From Gracilimonas sp. (GTDB lineage Bacteria > Bacteroidota > Rhodothermia > Balneolales > Balneolaceae), in the NCBI RefSeq assembly GCF_014762685.1, contig NZ_JABURM010000005.1:62001-126000 (forward strand): DNA of 64,000 bases, given 5' to 3'. Each line of letters starts with the position of its first letter. Positions within the stretch are counted from its first letter, which is position 1. The position numbers and the translations under genes were made by a program. Of this stretch, positions 53,391 to 62,189 are shown piece after piece. Under the pieces are notes generated by a model. That model searched no databases. It was not told the origin of the DNA and worked only from the letters and a program-made list of their open reading frames with translations.

Positions 53391-54416
53391 ATGGAACTTG
53401 GTATTTACACTTTTGTGGAAAATACACCTAACACGGATACTGCAAAGGTACTTCACCCAGCCGAACGCCTTGAAAACCTGATGGAAGAAATTGAGATGGC
53501 CGATAAGTTGGGACTGGATGTTTTTGCGATCGGGGAGCATCACCGGGAAGAGTATGTATCATCCTCGCCGTCAACACTGTTGGCAGCAGCGGCCACGCGG
53601 ACCAATAACATCAAGCTGAGTTCAGCCGTAACCGTGCTGGGTTCGGAAGATCCGGTTCGGGTGTATCAGCAGTTTTCTACCATTGATCTTCTTTCTAAAG
53701 GGCGGGCTGAAATTATGGTGGGGCGAGGATCTTTTGTCGAGTCTTTTCCTCTTTTCGGCTATGATTTGAAAAATTATGAGGAGTTATTTTTAGAGAAACT
53801 GCAATTATTGCTAAAACTGAGAGAAAGCGAGGTTATTAGCTGGGAAGGAAAACACCGACCTAATATTGATAGCAAAGGAGTTTATCCTCAACCGTATCAG
53901 GAAAAATTACCGGTTTGGAGAGCGGTAGGGGGAACGCCGAAGTCAGCTTATGAAGCAGGGGCAATGGGCATTCCGATGGCGATTGCCATAATTGGAGGGC
54001 AGCCGGCACAATTCAAACAGATGGTGGAGATTCATAGACAAGGTGCTAAAGATTATAATGAACCTGAACAACCGATCAGTATAAATTCCCACGGATTTAT
54101 AGCCGATACCACTCAGGAAGCTGCCGATATTGCTTTTCCGGCTTTCAAGACCACGATGGATAAGATCGGAAAAGAGCGCGGATGGCCACCTATGAGCCGC
54201 CAACAGTTTGATGCTTCCATTACTTTAAAAGGAGCAAATGTAGTAGGGAGTCCGCAGGATATTATTGACAAGATCATGTATCAGCATGAGATATTTGGTC
54301 ACGATAGGTTCTTACTGCAAATGAGTGTGGGTAGTGTTTCACACGATAAATTACTTCGTTCTATTGAGCTTTTTGCAAAGGAAGTGGCGCCGGCGGTGAG
54401 GGAAAAGCTTAGTTAA
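53391..54416 (+). CDS. LLM-class flavin-dependent oxidoreductase (bacterial luciferase-like)
   Basis: This 341-aa protein has the luciferase-like TIM barrel: ADKLGLDVFAIGEHHREEYVSSSP, TNNIKLSSAVTVLGSEDPVRVYQQFSTIDLLSKGRAEIMVGRGSFVESFPLFG and GSPQDIIDKIMYQHEIFG. It uses FMN/F420-type flavin to oxidise an unknown substrate. An 8-8-8 inverted repeat precedes it, suggesting single-gene regulation. Confidence 0.92.
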   Translation: MELGIYTFVENTPNTDTAKVLHPAERLENLMEEIEMADKLGLDVFAIGEHHREEYVSSSPSTLLAAAATRTNNIKLSSAVTVLGSEDPVRVYQQFSTIDLLSKGRAEIMVGRGSFVESFPLFGYDLKNYEELFLEKLQLLLKLRESEVISWEGKHRPNIDSKGVYPQPYQEKLPVWRAVGGTPKSAYEAGAMGIPMAIAIIGGQPAQFKQMVEIHRQGAKDYNEPEQPISINSHGFIADTTQEAADIAFPAFKTTMDKIGKERGWPPMSRQQFDASITLKGANVVGSPQDIIDKIMYQHEIFGHDRFLLQMSVGSVSHDKLLRSIELFAKEVAPAVREKLS

Positions 54417-54430
54417 TTAATTGATCCTGT

Positions 54431-54446
54431 CCAGGCGAATGCCTGG
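54431..54446. terminator. Small hairpin between convergent genes
   Basis: CCAGGC(GAAT)GCCTGG, a 6-bp GC stem with a GAAT loop, lies between the convergent LLM and CocE genes. Without T-runs on either side, the termination role is uncertain. Confidence 0.35.
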
Positions 54447-54463
54447 GCAGAGTAATACGATTT

Positions 54464-56353
54464 TTACTTCTTTTGCAAAATGGGCAACGTGATACTGCTT
54501 GGATATTCAGGTGAATGATGAATGACATTGGTCGCGGTAATACTTTCAATCTCATCATAATTATTCCCGCCGGTGTTAAGGTTCCGGTCAAAGCGAGGGA
54601 AATTTGAGCTGGAGACTTCAATCCGGATGCGATGGCCTTTTTCAAAATAGTTACTGGTAGACATTGGTGTCATGTTGACTTCATAGACTTCACCTTCCTT
54701 CATAAAAACCTCTTTCTCATATCCTTCACGATAGCGAACCCGCTGGATAGTTTCGTCAAGATTATAAGCCCTTCCGTCCGGATACACATCAATTAGTTTA
54801 ATAGTAAGGTCGGTGTCCTTTACATTGGAAGATAAAAAGAGACGAGATTCTATAAAGCCACTTACTTCAATGCCTTCTTCCAGCGGTTCGGAGGTGTATA
54901 CTAATATATCGTTCCTTAACTCCATTTCCTGCTGATCAAAAGATCCGCCTTGTACCGCATTTCCGGTGCAGCAAACGTTACCGCCATAGGAAGGAACAGG
55001 GTTTAAAGGATCATAAATAAAGGTATCCTGATTACCAGCACCAGTTTTATCGGTAATGAGTTTTCCATCTCCCTTTCTTGAATTTGCATTACCTTCACTG
55101 TGGAGGTAATAAGTAGTGTTTACCGCATTTTTAGGAGGCCAGGCATCTGCTGTTTGCCATTTATTGGAACCCATGGTGTAATAGGTAACCCGCGATTGTT
55201 CTTTGGTAATATCATTTTTTTCTCCCTTCAACCAAAAGTCAAACCAATCATAAATGATCTCTGAATACGGATAGGTGGCATCACCTACATTTCGTTCACC
55301 AACAATGGTCTCTTCGGTAGCCCTTGTAAAACCGCAGTGCAGTGTTGGGGCAATAACCAGGTATTGATGGTCTCTCACTTCAGGATCAGAAGCATTTTCT
55401 CTCACGTGATTAAACAAAGCCAAATTCGGGCTGGTGGAGACATCATACCAAGAAACAAACCAGAAGCTGGGTACTCCAAAATCCATATCATCATGATATA
55501 ATCCTCCCTCATACCATTTTGGATCATTGGGTTTGCGGGTGATCATTTCTTCATAGATTCCTTTTGGGCCGTTTACATTTTCAATGATGTCTTCAACGGG
55601 AAGATGTTTTAAGGCTTCAGCCCAATCCACATCCGGATATGTGGGAGCCATATCATAAAAGCGCTGCAGGCGAAGTAAATCTTCCTGTGAAATCCCTTTC
55701 GGAAGTTTGGGGGCCATAGGATCGTGTTGGGTGCTGTATAACCATGAGGTGAAAAGCATTTGGCCGGCTCCACCCCGGTACCAATTTCCTTGCTCATAAA
55801 ATTCACCTACTTTACCTACACCAGCTCCATAACCCTGCGGAACCATGGCTGCGTGGGCGGGATGATCCATAGCTGCAACTGCCATTTGCCATTCGGCGGT
55901 TGAAGAACATCCCAAAGTCCCAATTTTTCCGTTACTCCAGTCTTGTTCACTCATCCAAGTAAAAGCTTCATATCCATCCGTAAGTGGTGTCCCCAAGATA
56001 TTCCAGTCTCCTTCTGAAAAAAACCGGCCGCGTTCGTTTTGCACTACATAGGCATATCCTTGTTTCACGGCATCCAGGGCTCTGGAAAGAGTTCTGGTGG
56101 ATAATTCGCCATTGCGGTAAGTATTAAAATTATAAGGCGTACGCGAAAAGATGATAGGCACAGGTTCATCAGTTTTTGGCCGGTAAATATCTGTCGCCAG
56201 CCTTACACCATCACTCATTGGCATCATTACTTTTTGGTCAATAATGGCAATTTTTTCGAGTTCTTCCAGAACCTTTTCATTTTGGGCAAAAAGAGTACTG
56301 CCAAAGCATAAAAGTGAGAGTAAGACTAAAAGAGAAAAGCGAATTATTTTCAT
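54464..56353 (-). CDS. Exported CocE/NonD (X-Pro dipeptidyl-peptidase-like) hydrolase
   Basis: This 629-aa protein has a Sec signal (to LFAQ). The alpha/beta-hydrolase nucleophile Ser150 lies in [15 protein letters not shown], and the C-terminal jelly-roll domain follows ([60 protein letters not shown]). It probably cleaves ester or amide bonds (acyl amino acids, lactams). The substrate is unknown. It is separate from the operon upstream on this strand by 129 bp. Confidence 0.9.
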   Translation of the reverse strand: MKIIRFSLLVLLSLLCFGSTLFAQNEKVLEELEKIAIIDQKVMMPMSDGVRLATDIYRPKTDEPVPIIFSRTPYNFNTYRNGELSTRTLSRALDAVKQGYAYVVQNERGRFFSEGDWNILGTPLTDGYEAFTWMSEQDWSNGKIGTLGCSSTAEWQMAVAAMDHPAHAAMVPQGYGAGVGKVGEFYEQGNWYRGGAGQMLFTSWLYSTQHDPMAPKLPKGISQEDLLRLQRFYDMAPTYPDVDWAEALKHLPVEDIIENVNGPKGIYEEMITRKPNDPKWYEGGLYHDDMDFGVPSFWFVSWYDVSTSPNLALFNHVRENASDPEVRDHQYLVIAPTLHCGFTRATEETIVGERNVGDATYPYSEIIYDWFDFWLKGEKNDITKEQSRVTYYTMGSNKWQTADAWPPKNAVNTTYYLHSEGNANSRKGDGKLITDKTGAGNQDTFIYDPLNPVPSYGGNVCCTGNAVQGGSFDQQEMELRNDILVYTSEPLEEGIEVSGFIESRLFLSSNVKDTDLTIKLIDVYPDGRAYNLDETIQRVRYREGYEKEVFMKEGEVYEVNMTPMSTSNYFEKGHRIRIEVSSSNFPRFDRNLNTGGNNYDEIESITATNVIHHSPEYPSSITLPILQKK

Positions 56354-56482
56354 GATTTTGGGATAGGTTTATTAACAAGCGTAAAATATCTTAATAACGG
56401 CTAAAGTCAATCTTTTTGAATAAATATCACAAGGTTGATTTAATAAAAAAACTACACAAATGCTTTAGTTGAAGGAGCTCAA

Positions 56483-58633
56483 TTAATGATTATCTCTGGT
56501 ATACCATTGATATCCTGCTTGTTCGCTAAATCTCAAGACAACCCGTTCGCCTTTTTGAATATACAGTTCTTGTTCGTCGCTCCTTTCCCAGTCAATGCCA
56601 TCTTCCAATACGTCTCCAAATTGAACTGTTAAAGTATGATCTCCGGGATTTAATGGGATATTTATAAGTCCGCTGCTATAGCCTCTGCTGAAAATGCCTT
56701 TGGGCTCATAGTATTTTTCAAATAATACTTTGCCATCAGCCCCGGTTACTTTTACTGCCACATCTGATCTCCGCTCAACTTGTTGAACATTTTTACGCTG
56801 CATATGTTTGGGCAGATTCTCATTGTTTTGTTGTTCAGAAAAAACAGGAGCACCTTCTTTTTTGAAAGATATGATCAACTCAGACTCTTTATCGGGAAGG
56901 GGGATTCCGTAGGAGCTGGGCCAAATGGTAAAACCGGCAATAACACCCGCAATAATGATCCCGATTACAGTTTGTTTCCAAAATGGGGTATTTAGTTTTT
57001 TAGGCTTTTCAGTTTTCTTCTTTTCTCCGAATTCCTGGGCTTCGTTAAGAAATTTTCCGAATTCAGGTTTGTCTAATTTTAAATATAACACTTTGTCAAC
57101 CTCATAACGGTCTTTACGAAATTCGGGATGACGGTCGCCTTCAATTCGTTCGCCCATCCAGTCGGCTCCCAGCCTGAAGTCGGGATCTGACTCACACCCC
57201 ATGACCAGCACGCCATCGGCTCCTTTTTTTAGAGACCTTTCAATAAGCGTGGGGTGTATCCATCCGGCACAAGGTAAAGTGCATACCAGGTAGCCCGGCA
57301 TTTCTTTGCACAGCCCTGACTCTGAATCTATAGTAAGTGAGCTTCCTGCACTGTTTCCGCACACAAAAGCTACATTTTGGCCTTCAAGGGTTCGGTCGTC
57401 ATCCAGCCAGTTGTCTAGTTTTCTTCGGATTTCCCAGGGAGACAAGTTGGGGTAGTCAATGGCAACGGGATCACAGGATCCCACGCAGATACCACATGAA
57501 ACACATATGGAGTGATCGATTTCCGCGACAAATTCACTCTTCTTCATGTTTCCTTTTCCGCGGGGCACCATGGTAATTGCATTGTAAGGACAGTCATAAA
57601 AACATTGCACGCACCCGTTACACTTCAATTCATCTACTACCGGTTGCGTGTCTTTTTTTCGCCGCTTCATGAGCCAGGGTATACCAGATATAGTCACAAA
57701 ACCTACGAGGAAAATAAGCCAAAGTGCCCCTCCTTGTAGTCTTTCAGTGAGGATAAGGGGGAGCAGGTAGAAATAATCTCCGGTCACATTATTGGGAGCG
57801 GTCATTAAATCGGCTCGTCCCTCAATGTCAGCAGGGAAAATCAGGGAAACAATGATCAACGAGGCTAACAGTAAAATGGAGAATTTAGCATTCGTAAAAA
57901 AAGCCGGTTTATTGAGCCTGGAAACGTGCAGCCAGATGGCGATACCAAAACCAATGGGGATGAGCATGTGCATAAAGAAAACAATCAAAAACAAAACGGA
58001 GTTAAAACTGTCTCCGGTCAAAAAAGAAGCTTTTAAAGGTTCTGCAAAAATGGGCAGGACATCCACCATTTTTGCGGTTGCCGTGGCTATCATAGCACCG
58101 CGTTCATCCCATACCAGCCAATAACCGAGCCATCCATCGAACCAAATCAAGAGGAAACCAATGATGCCGGTTACCCATGCCAGCCAGCGGGAACCGGTAA
58201 AGCGGGCTCCAAAAAAGACTTTAAATGCATGAAAAACTACAAACAAGATAAAAGCGTCGGAGCTGTAACGATGCAGGCTTCGGATCAATTCCGCAGTGTA
58301 TGGCTTATCTGCCATGGCTGCTACGGTGTCATAGGCTTCATGAACACTGGGGTTATACCAAATCAGCAGTGCAAACCCGGTTACAACCGCTATCGCAAAC
58401 ATGAAATTTGCAATAGCACCGGTCTGTATAAAAGGGTGATATGGTTCAGGAATATATTTGTGGGTGAAGCCATCAAGTTTTCGAAACCATTTATAGACAG
58501 CATCTAAAATTTCACGGCCGCGCATGGATGAGTCAGGACCTGCATCAGAGGCTTTTACGACATTGGTTTTAAATTTCTGCCAGTTCCACTGGTTCTCGTT
58601 GACTTCAAGATTATTATCTTTTTTTGATGACAT
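56483..58633 (-). CDS. Cytochrome b/two-cluster ferredoxin/MvhD fusion protein
   Basis: This 716-aa protein is a four-part fusion. Residues 1-325 are a cytochrome b6/bc1 N-terminal domain with di-haem His pairs 14 apart (His121/His135, His222/His236) and several helices. Residues 335-395 hold two CxxCxxCxxxC cluster motifs (338-348 and 377-387). Residues 418-530 match the MvhD/FlpD hydrogenase iron-sulfur subunit (VCGNSAG, CTLPCAG, GADGVLVMGC). Then come one helix (about 553-571) and a soluble C-terminal domain. It probably passes electrons from quinol or another donor within the NO-reductase operon. It is 65 bp after the SCO gene on the same strand. Confidence 0.85.
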   Translation of the reverse strand: MSSKKDNNLEVNENQWNWQKFKTNVVKASDAGPDSSMRGREILDAVYKWFRKLDGFTHKYIPEPYHPFIQTGAIANFMFAIAVVTGFALLIWYNPSVHEAYDTVAAMADKPYTAELIRSLHRYSSDAFILFVVFHAFKVFFGARFTGSRWLAWVTGIIGFLLIWFDGWLGYWLVWDERGAMIATATAKMVDVLPIFAEPLKASFLTGDSFNSVLFLIVFFMHMLIPIGFGIAIWLHVSRLNKPAFFTNAKFSILLLASLIIVSLIFPADIEGRADLMTAPNNVTGDYFYLLPLILTERLQGGALWLIFLVGFVTISGIPWLMKRRKKDTQPVVDELKCNGCVQCFYDCPYNAITMVPRGKGNMKKSEFVAEIDHSICVSCGICVGSCDPVAIDYPNLSPWEIRRKLDNWLDDDRTLEGQNVAFVCGNSAGSSLTIDSESGLCKEMPGYLVCTLPCAGWIHPTLIERSLKKGADGVLVMGCESDPDFRLGADWMGERIEGDRHPEFRKDRYEVDKVLYLKLDKPEFGKFLNEAQEFGEKKKTEKPKKLNTPFWKQTVIGIIIAGVIAGFTIWPSSYGIPLPDKESELIISFKKEGAPVFSEQQNNENLPKHMQRKNVQQVERRSDVAVKVTGADGKVLFEKYYEPKGIFSRGYSSGLINIPLNPGDHTLTVQFGDVLEDGIDWERSDEQELYIQKGERVVLRFSEQAGYQWYTRDNH

Positions 58634-58698
58634 GCTCTGTCTTAAATTTAAATCATGAGAGTTGTAATTACTGCTTTCTCACGCCTGCTTTTTAACTC

Positions 58699-59628
58699 TT
58701 AGTGGCTATAACGGTCTGGTATTTCTTCGCTAATGAGGAGTTTCAGGGCCTGGGTCATCCAATCTTGCTGTAGTTCCCCAAGGGCAAACCGATAGGCAAG
58801 AGTTCCTTCACGATCGAGGACCATAAAGAGATTTGCATGGCTGATATCGGGGGAATCTTCCATTTTGAAACGGGATACATTTAGCCTGTCCAATAAAGTA
58901 TTGACATCATCAACATCTCCTGTTAATAAATGTACGTTATAATTTTCAAAACCGTATTGATCGGCCACCCGATTTAATACGTGCGGAGTATCGATTTCCG
59001 GCTGCATGGTAATAGCCATTAATATTACTTCTTCCCGTTCTTTTTCGGTGAGGTTGTTAAGAGTTCGTTTTGCCTGATCAAGGATCATTGGGCATGTATG
59101 GGTGCAGGTAGCATAGATGGAGGTAAGTATTACCACTTTTCCCTTATAATCCTGCAAACTCACCGGCTCTTCCCTGTGATTAATCAGACTAAATTCAGGG
59201 GGGGATAAAGAAACCCTGAGCGCTTCCGGACGAAACTCAAAATTACCTTCAGACGGCATTTCGTACATCATTAAAAATGAAGCTACAACGGAAATGACCA
59301 GAAAAACGGCCATAGCCGCATGATTTTTAATAATGAAAGGGGAAGCAAAGACCCTTTTTAGGGGCTCATGCCAGACGAAGAATATTACCAACGCCAGCAT
59401 CACCGGATTGATCGTAAACATAAACATGTATATCCATTGAAAACTTCCGGTTTCAGGGTCATATCCAAAGCACAATACTTTGAAGTCTTCAGCAAAAGCT
59501 CCCCAAGCGGTATCACTAACCGGGATAAATGCCATAATCATGATGAGTACCCAGGATAGAAACAAGGTAATCAGCATAAAGACCGGAAAACGCCAAGAGG
59601 TAAAATATTTTTCGAGGTATGCGAGCAT
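58699..59628 (-). CDS. SCO-family copper protein with N-terminal membrane domain
   Basis: This 309-aa protein has three helices (about 14-35, 65-85, 104-121) before a SCO domain with copper/thiol motif YATCTHTCPM (Cys175, Cys179) and the distal His in ISHANLFMV. SCO proteins insert copper into the CuA site of subunit II, which matches the gene two positions upstream. The extra membrane domain before the SCO fold is unusual. It follows subunit I by 114 bp in the operon. Confidence 0.9.
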   Translation of the reverse strand: MLAYLEKYFTSWRFPVFMLITLFLSWVLIMIMAFIPVSDTAWGAFAEDFKVLCFGYDPETGSFQWIYMFMFTINPVMLALVIFFVWHEPLKRVFASPFIIKNHAAMAVFLVISVVASFLMMYEMPSEGNFEFRPEALRVSLSPPEFSLINHREEPVSLQDYKGKVVILTSIYATCTHTCPMILDQAKRTLNNLTEKEREEVILMAITMQPEIDTPHVLNRVADQYGFENYNVHLLTGDVDDVNTLLDRLNVSRFKMEDSPDISHANLFMVLDREGTLAYRFALGELQQDWMTQALKLLISEEIPDRYSH

Positions 59629-59742
59629 TTGTTCAGTTATAAGTTGTTATCAAAAAAAAACAGAAATCAGTAAAACAGTGATCAGATATCGCTAACTAAT
59701 ATTGATCACCGTTTACTGTTCACTGTAGAAACTCTTTTACTG

Positions 59743-61470
59743 TTATCCGATGTGCCACAAATCAGTTAAGGCCGCCCAGTTGGCGAAGTAGTAGATAGCA
59801 AAGCTGAGCAGGAAGATGAGCACCAGGGCAATTGTACCCGGTGTTTTTACATGGTAATCTTCCCCTTCTACTTCATAACCCTTACTGATGAGTTCATCAG
59901 TCATTTTCTGATCGCGTTCATTTTGCCAGGTTGGCATTCTCTTTCCTTTCAACGAAGGCCCAAAGAATACCGCGGCTACAATCAGTACGATGAAGAGCAG
60001 CAACCCGATAAAGGCAATTACACCGCCAATTCCCAATACACCTAAGAAGATGTGAGCAATGGGGTCAAAGCCGGTTTCAAGGTTGGCTCCGCTGAAATCG
60101 CTGTCATAAAGTCTTCTTGGCACTCCATAAGTACCGGCAAAAGACATTCCCATTGACATCACTACAATACCACCTCCAAACAGCCAGGGCTGGATTCTCG
60201 CAAGCTTCTTCAGGTAGAAATCTTTTTGGAAGATGAGTGGTACGAGGTAATAACAGAGGCCCATAAAGGCAAGGGATGTTCCACCAACAACCGTAGCATG
60301 GAAGTGCCCCGGAATTCGCAGGGTATTGTGGGCCATGATGTTAATTTGTTCTGTACCAAGCGTAACACCGGTAATTCCCCCAATAAATCCGAAGATTATT
60401 GCGGAAAGCGCCACTGCAGAGAATCCGGGATCTTTCCAGGGGAGTTTGGCAAACCAGCCAAAAATTCCTTTGTTGAACCCTTTTCGGCGCATGGCAACTT
60501 CCATGGACGCCGGGACAGTATAACCGTGAATCATAGAAGCTAGCACGGCCAGGTACATAGCATAAGAAGTGTTCCAGATTTTCCACTCAGAGCTGAGGCC
60601 GGGATCAACCAAAAGGTGATGGGCAGCAGCCAGGTTTATAAACAATATGTATAGGATAAACGCGCCACGGCAAACGGTCTCGTTAAGTGGTTTTGCTCCC
60701 GTACTTAAGGTGGCAATAAAGTACCAGACCGAAACCATTGCGGCCACATTAATCTGTTGGGAGTGGTGGCCAAGTCCCCACCATAGAAGGCGGTAAGCTC
60801 CGGGATCCATCATCTCCATCCATCCCATCGACCAAAAGTAGGTAGGAACCAATGCTGCAGCACCGTGAAGCAGGGCAACAACGGCAATGATTGCAGCTGT
60901 TGTGGCACCAAAAGTGACCAGGGGCATGGAGCCTTCATAAGTTTTATTCTTTTTGGCTTTATATAAAGTGGCGAAAAAGTTAAAACAGACAATCAAAGCT
61001 CCCACAGCGAATAAGATTATTCCAAGATAGAATAACGGGTGTGCCTGCAGGGGAGGATAGGAGGTCAGCATTACATCTGCCCGTCCGTCAAGGATGATAT
61101 AGTTGGTAATAACTGCTCCGACAGTCATCAACACAAGAGAAATATATCCCAGTATTTTCGAGAATATCTCTGTGTTAAGCAGTGTTGTACTGGCGAAATA
61201 GAGAATAGCCATTTCAAAGAAAATGATCCAGAAAACAAGCATATTTGCGCCGTGCAGTGTAATCATCCGGTAGTACCAGATGTCATTCAAAAGCATCACA
61301 TTTGACCAGCGTGTAAGTGCAAGTGATATTGCTGCAATGGCGCCAATTAAAAGAAAAATGACGGCTAAAACGGCATTTATTTTTGTGAAAAACTCTGCTT
61401 TTCGAAAAATGGACAATCCCGTCGTATCACAAACCCGATAAGCTGCGCTTTTTATAGTTTCAGTACTCAT
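59743..61470 (-). CDS. Haem-copper oxidase-superfamily subunit I, candidate eNOR-like NO reductase
   Basis: This 575-aa protein has about 14 helices and the full ligand set: His73 (TLHGANM) and His391 for the low-spin haem, His389 (GHFHATV) for the active-site haem, and His235, His284, His285 (LGHHSQQ, AAHHLL) for CuB. Where oxygen reductases have Tyr four residues after the first CuB His (HPEVY), this has Gln239 (HHSQQ), so the cross-linked Tyr is missing. That is the type described for eNOR-like NO reductases. It lies 18 bp after the CuA subunit gene. NO reduction is inferred from this and from the nir/nos genes. Confidence 0.85.
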   Translation of the reverse strand: MSTETIKSAAYRVCDTTGLSIFRKAEFFTKINAVLAVIFLLIGAIAAISLALTRWSNVMLLNDIWYYRMITLHGANMLVFWIIFFEMAILYFASTTLLNTEIFSKILGYISLVLMTVGAVITNYIILDGRADVMLTSYPPLQAHPLFYLGIILFAVGALIVCFNFFATLYKAKKNKTYEGSMPLVTFGATTAAIIAVVALLHGAAALVPTYFWSMGWMEMMDPGAYRLLWWGLGHHSQQINVAAMVSVWYFIATLSTGAKPLNETVCRGAFILYILFINLAAAHHLLVDPGLSSEWKIWNTSYAMYLAVLASMIHGYTVPASMEVAMRRKGFNKGIFGWFAKLPWKDPGFSAVALSAIIFGFIGGITGVTLGTEQINIMAHNTLRIPGHFHATVVGGTSLAFMGLCYYLVPLIFQKDFYLKKLARIQPWLFGGGIVVMSMGMSFAGTYGVPRRLYDSDFSGANLETGFDPIAHIFLGVLGIGGVIAFIGLLLFIVLIVAAVFFGPSLKGKRMPTWQNERDQKMTDELISKGYEVEGEDYHVKTPGTIALVLIFLLSFAIYYFANWAALTDLWHIG

Positions 61471-61488
61471 AAGTTCAATTCCTGTTTT

Positions 61489-62016
61489 TTATTCTTCGAC
61501 GATTATTTTTCCGGTCATTGTATGATGGCCAATGCCACAAAACTCATTGCAGACAATGCTAAATTCACCGGTTGTAGTAGGTGTTATTGTCATCACATGA
61601 TCATATCCGGGTAAAACATGTATGTTCATGTTTATTGGCAGTATAGAAAGCCCATGTTGCAAATCGGATGAGGATACATGAATGCGATAAGTCTGATCCT
61701 TTTTAAGTTTTAGGATAGGATACCAGTGCCACATTGATCCCAACAGGTAGCCATCGCCTCCGGGTTCTATTTCAGCAATGGGAATGCCATTCATTTCTCC
61801 CACTTTGTTTGTTTCTGCAAACTCATAGGCTTTAGTAACAAAGTCTGTAAGTTCTACTGCATAGGATGTTTGTGGTGCATTTTGTTTACCCTGAAAGTGC
61901 CACCAAGGCATAGTTACAGACATAACCAGGCACCATGCTAATGCCAGGCCAACCCATAACCGCTCCGCACCGGTAGGATATCGAAACCAGTTTCCTTTTG
62001 GATGAAATATGCTCAT
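61489..62016 (-). CDS. CuA-containing subunit II of the haem-copper enzyme
   Basis: This 175-aa protein has one N-terminal helix (about 18-37) and a cupredoxin domain with every CuA ligand: His121 (LQHGLSI), Cys156, Glu158, Cys160, His164, Met167 in CNEFCGIGHHTM. It accepts electrons from a soluble donor and passes them to subunit I, whose gene starts 18 bp downstream. The short form resembles B-family subunits II. It is not cNOR's NorC, which is a cytochrome c. Confidence 0.93.
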   Translation of the reverse strand: MSIFHPKGNWFRYPTGAERLWVGLALAWCLVMSVTMPWWHFQGKQNAPQTSYAVELTDFVTKAYEFAETNKVGEMNGIPIAEIEPGGDGYLLGSMWHWYPILKLKKDQTYRIHVSSSDLQHGLSILPINMNIHVLPGYDHVMTITPTTTGEFSIVCNEFCGIGHHTMTGKIIVEE

Positions 62017-62038
62017 TTACTTAAAATTTAGTTTTTGG

Positions 62039-62185
62039 TTAAGGTAAAATTCCTTTTGGGAGGGTAAAGATTTCTACCAATCCCCAGAATGTGTAAGACA
62101 GAATTGGCACACCAAGCCCAAGAGCTAACAGCAACCAGATATTGTCCATGAATTTTTGGATAGGGTGAATTTTTTCTTCTTCCAT
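62039..62185 (-). CDS. 48-aa one-helix protein, candidate small subunit
   Basis: An ORF too short for usual cut-offs begins at ATG 62185 and ends TAA at 62039. It encodes a charged N-terminus (MEEEKIHPIQKFMDN) followed by a hydrophobic helix (IWLLLALGLGVPILSYTFWG) and a short tail. It lies 4 bp after the 62190 stop and 22 bp before the subunit II start on the same strand, filling the gap exactly. The layout resembles the 34-residue subunit IIa of ba3 oxidases. No database match could be tested. Confidence 0.7.
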   Translation of the reverse strand: MEEEKIHPIQKFMDNIWLLLALGLGVPILSYTFWGLVEIFTLPKGILP

Positions 62186-62189
62186 ATGA

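Noticed and set aside
59743-62016. Standard aa3/ba3 cytochrome c oxidase subunits I and II
   Set aside because: The HPEVY motif is absent and Gln239 occupies the Tyr position; subunit III is also absent. A terminal oxygen reductase is therefore unlikely, though not excluded.
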